Shown in pieces: positions 61,983 to 64,000 of a DNA stretch of 64,000 nucleotides (within the stretch, counting starts at the first letter, position 1; the number at the start of each line of letters is the position of its first letter). The notes under the pieces were generated by a model. That model was not told the DNA's origin and did not search any database. It worked only from the letters and a program-made list of their open reading frames with translations. Origin of the DNA: CAVUAT01 sp963739545 (GTDB taxonomy: Bacteria > Actinomycetota > Thermoleophilia > Solirubrobacterales > 70-9); NCBI GenBank assembly GCA_963739545.1, contig CAVUAT010000014.1, positions 1,426,001 to 1,490,000 on the forward strand. Direction: 5' to 3'. A program made the translations under genes and the position numbers.

Positions 61983-62687
61983 GTGGCCATACCGACCCCC
62001 AGCACACAGGAGCACTCAGTAGCACCCGTCCGGGCACTCCCCGACGGAGCACGCAGCGCGCATACAGGCGCAGGGCCGGATGACGAGTTCCTCGTCGCCC
62101 TCGCCAAGAACGGAAGGCCCGACGCGTACGACCAGCTCGTGCGACGTTACCGCCGCTTCGTCCGCGTCAAGTCCTCGTCCTACTTCCTGCTCGGCGGCGA
62201 CGCCGATGACCTGATGCAGGAGGGGATGCTCGGGCTGTTCAAGGCGATCCGCGATTACAAGCCCGAGCGGGAGTCGAGCTTCCGCGGGTTCGCGGAGCTC
62301 TGCATCACGCGGCAGATCATCACCGCCGTCAAGACCGCCACGCGCAACAAGCACACGCCCCTCAACCAGTACGTCTCGTTCAGCCAGACTCCGGCCGCTG
62401 CCGGCCCCGACTCCGACACCACCCTGGAGGAGGTCCTGCCCGGCCCGTCCGTGCGCGACCCCTCCAACCAGGTGATCGCCGCCGAGGAGCTCGAGAGCCT
62501 GGTCTCATGCCTGACCAGCGTCCTCTCCGAGCTCGAGAGCCAAGTCTTGGCCCTCTACCTCGACGGCCACTCCTACGAGGTCATCGGCGAGCGGCTCGAC
62601 TGCGACACCAAGACGGTCGACAACGCCCTCCAGCGCGTCAAGCGCAAGGTCGGCATCCACCTCGCCTCGCGCGCGGTGAAGATCTAG
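61983..62687 (+). CDS. sigH: RNA polymerase sigma factor of the SigH/Spo0H type
   Basis: A 234-residue sigma factor starting at GTG behind AGGAGG. After a 35-residue variable N-terminus come region 2 (RRYRRFVRVKSSSYFLLGGDADDLMQEGMLGLFKAIRDYKPE and FAELCITRQIITAVKTATRNKH), very like Bacillus sigma-H, and region 4 (LSELESQVLALYLDGHSYEVIGERLDCDTKTVDNALQRVKRKVG), the DNA-binding helix-turn-helix. Region 3 is short. Sigma-H directs early-stationary and sporulation genes in Bacillus; here no sporulation genes are in view. It sits at the same place relative to rlmB as in Bacillus. A strong hairpin lies after the stop. Confidence 0.93.
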   Translation: MAIPTPSTQEHSVAPVRALPDGARSAHTGAGPDDEFLVALAKNGRPDAYDQLVRRYRRFVRVKSSSYFLLGGDADDLMQEGMLGLFKAIRDYKPERESSFRGFAELCITRQIITAVKTATRNKHTPLNQYVSFSQTPAAAGPDSDTTLEEVLPGPSVRDPSNQVIAAEELESLVSCLTSVLSELESQVLALYLDGHSYEVIGERLDCDTKTVDNALQRVKRKVGIHLASRAVKI

Positions 62688-62721
62688 CAGCCAGCCTTTC
62701 TCATCGAGGTCGGTAAGGCAA

Positions 62722-62751
62722 CGCGGCCGCCCGGGCAACCGGGCGGCCGCG
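62722..62751 (+). terminator. Strong hairpin terminator after sigH
   Basis: CGCGGCCGCCCGG (62722-62734) pairs perfectly with CCGGGCGGCCGCG (62739-62751) around a GCAA tetraloop, a 13-bp GC stem. The following bases GTCGTTCAG give only a weak T-run, as is common in Actinobacteria. It also lies at the end of the convergent gene 62864-63175, but farther away. Confidence 0.8.
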
Positions 62752-62863
62752 GTCGTTCAGGCGACGAGGGCCAGCTGCGGTGGGAGAGGGCGCGACCGAG
62801 GAAGTGGCATGGCCCATCGAGCAATCATGCCCACCGGCCACCGCGGGCTTTTCAAATGAAGCT

Positions 62864-63175
62864 CTAGCGGCGGCGAACGCTGCGGGCCTGGCGGCCGAGC
62901 CTGGAAGACGCGACGGTCTTGGCGAGCTCTCGCGGCTCGACCTTCGCGATCAGCGCTGAGAGCTCTTTGCGCTCGCGGTCGCTGAGGTTCGTGGGGAGGC
63001 CCTTGGAGCTGCGGACGATCTCGACGAGGCGCTTGCGCTCCTTCTCGGTGAGGCGGTCCGTGAGGTGGTTCCGCACCGCGACGAGGCCCTCGGCGATGGC
63101 GAGGAGCCATGCCCCGCGCGCGAGCCAGGTGCCGCGGGAGGCGGTCGATCCGAGTCTCTGGGGGATGGAAGGCAC
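62864..63175 (-). CDS. Small basic protein, unknown function
   Basis: A 103-residue protein. A weakly hydrophobic helix at about 18-36 (WLARGAWLLAIAEGLVAV) is followed by a basic helical part (LTDRLTEKERKRLVEIVRSSKGLPTNLSDRERKELSALIAK) and a very basic C-terminus. Similar small proteins occur in Actinobacteria without assigned function. The codon pattern is ordinary. It begins about 50 bp upstream of tRNA-Thr on the other strand. Confidence 0.6.
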   Translation of the reverse strand: MPSIPQRLGSTASRGTWLARGAWLLAIAEGLVAVRNHLTDRLTEKERKRLVEIVRSSKGLPTNLSDRERKELSALIAKVEPRELAKTVASSRLGRQARSVRRR

Positions 63176-63227
63176 GGGCCCAGTCTAGAAGCGATCTCCG
63201 CACCACGCGGCCGTAAGCTTTCCCCGC

Positions 63228-63300
63228 GCCCGGGTAGCTCAATTGGTGGAGCGCGAAATTTGTAATTTCGAGGATGCGGGTTCGAGTCCCGCCCCGGGCT
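63228..63300 (+). tRNA. tRNA-Thr (anticodon UGU)
   Basis: A 73-nt cloverleaf: acceptor GCCCGGG pairs with CCCGGGC, the D arm is GCTC...GAGC, the anticodon stem CGAAA/TTTCG closes the loop TTTGTAA with anticodon TGT, and the T arm GCGGG-TTCGAGT-CCCGC is intact. The 3' CCA is not encoded. This tRNA-Thr beside sigH fits the tRNA-Thr/tRNA-Met/rpmG/secE/nusG region of many bacteria. Confidence 0.93.
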
Positions 63301-63304
63301 CTTG

Positions 63305-64000
63305 ATGGAGATTCGCTGGCGAGATGCCAAGCAGGGACGGAGCGTGTTCATGCGGCCTGGGCTGGCGGCGGATGCTGCCGCGGCTCTAGCGGGCGAGGGG
63401 TGGAAGGAGTTCGACCTGTTGAGCACAGCGCGGGCGCTGCCCGAGTCGCCCGGGCTGCCCGACGCTGCCGTTCGGACCCACATCGTTCCCTCGGGCCAGG
63501 TGCCCGACGTCGCGGCGGCGATCCTCGAGGACGTCGGGTCGGACCGCCTCGTCGCACTCGGCGGCGGCCGCGTGGTAGACGCGGCGAAGGCGATCGCCGC
63601 GGCGCGGGGCGGGGAGGTGGCGGCGATCCCCTCGACGCTCTCGGGCGCCGAGATGACCGCGATCCACCGGATGCCGGCGGGCCGCGAGGGCCTGACCGGC
63701 GTGCGCCCCTCGTTGGTCCTGGCCGACGCCGAGCTGATGACGAGCCTGCCCGAGCCCGAGCTGCGCGCAACCGCGATGAACGCACTGGCCCATGCGGCCG
63801 ACTCCCTTTACACGCCGCTCGCCGACGGGCTCTCGCGCAAGGCGGCACTACGAGCGGCGAAGCTAATCGCCGACTCGCTCGACACCCCGCGCGACGAGCG
63901 CGACCGCAGCGAGCTGGCCCTTGGCGCGCTGCTCGCGGGCCAGGCGATCGACGCGGCCGGGCTCTCGATGCACCACGTGCTGAGCCAGACGACGGTCCGG
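63305..64000 (+). CDS. Iron-containing alcohol dehydrogenase/maleylacetate reductase-like (partial)
   Basis: From ATG 63305 an open frame of 232 codons runs off the window. The NAD-binding part has RLVALGGGRVVDAAKAIAAA, with IPSTLSGAEMTAIHRMP next and LVLADAELMTSLPEPELRATAMNALAHAADSLY, which supplies metal His ligands, then GLSMHHVLSQTTVR near the edge. This layout is that of the maleylacetate reductase branch of group III (iron-type) alcohol dehydrogenases. The substrate cannot be told. It begins 4 bp after the tRNA-Thr. Confidence 0.85.
   Translation, partial: MEIRWRDAKQGRSVFMRPGLAADAAAALAGEGWKEFDLLSTARALPESPGLPDAAVRTHIVPSGQVPDVAAAILEDVGSDRLVALGGGRVVDAAKAIAAARGGEVAAIPSTLSGAEMTAIHRMPAGREGLTGVRPSLVLADAELMTSLPEPELRATAMNALAHAADSLYTPLADGLSRKAALRAAKLIADSLDTPRDERDRSELALGALLAGQAIDAAGLSMHHVLSQTTVR

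Overview
The window reads as chromosomal DNA of a high-GC Actinomycetota, most likely class Thermoleophilia (Solirubrobacterales/Gaiellales-like). The grounds are the strongly GC-biased third codon positions, many GTG and TTG starts, a CarD regulator, a DUF3817 protein, an LpqY-SugABC-type ABC transporter, and a dispersed version of the actinobacterial tilS-hpt-ftsH-fol-coaX-lysS-clpC-radA-disA-carD-ispDF-cysS-rlmB gene order. No integrase, transposase, prophage gene or CRISPR array was seen.

Layout. 1-20.9 kb is an accessory stretch: the 5' part of a RecD2 helicase, YjbQ, an LLM oxidoreductase, PadR, a GNAT enzyme, a 3-hydroxyacyl-CoA dehydrogenase/enoyl-CoA hydratase fusion coupled to a sirtuin, an RTX-like secreted protein, an SGNH lipoprotein, a Vps62-like membrane protein, a DUF4383/TetR divergent pair around a 16-bp palindrome, a large three-module cell-wall protein, a nucleoside phosphorylase between two small coiled-coil genes, an epimerase/acyltransferase/SCP2 lipid cluster, and a MerR-adenylate cyclase fusion behind a long structured leader.

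20.9-62.7 kb carries the conserved backbone, all on the + strand: tilS, hpt, ftsH, folP, folB, folK, coaX, dus, greA, lysS, clpC, radA, disA, carD, ispD, ispF, cysS, rlmB and sigH. This follows the order of the Bacillus tilS-to-sigH region and the Mycobacterium tilS-to-rlmB region. Lineage-specific genes are interleaved: a transglycosylase, a ureohydrolase, hydrolases, a GST-like protein, PepF, an aldo/keto reductase, a flavoprotein disulfide reductase, DUF389, PHP, an acyl-CoA ligase and a four-gene sugar ABC transporter. Many of these lie on the - strand. The end of the window holds a Spo0H-type sigma factor, a strong hairpin terminator, tRNA-Thr(UGU) and the start of an iron-type alcohol dehydrogenase.

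Working themes. There is folate, CoA and isoprenoid precursor synthesis; tRNA maturation and charging; protein quality control (FtsH, ClpC); nucleotide second messengers (c-di-AMP from DisA, cAMP from the MerR cyclase); cell-wall remodelling by two SLT proteins; and uptake of a sugar such as trehalose.

Oddities. Three conserved genes (folB, lysS, pepF) have a reading-frame or start-codon defect near the 5' end within 13 kb, which is either real or an assembly problem. carD seems to start at ATT behind a perfect Shine-Dalgarno. Two families of hairpin repeats sit directly on stop codons. Five convergent gene pairs overlap by the same four bases.
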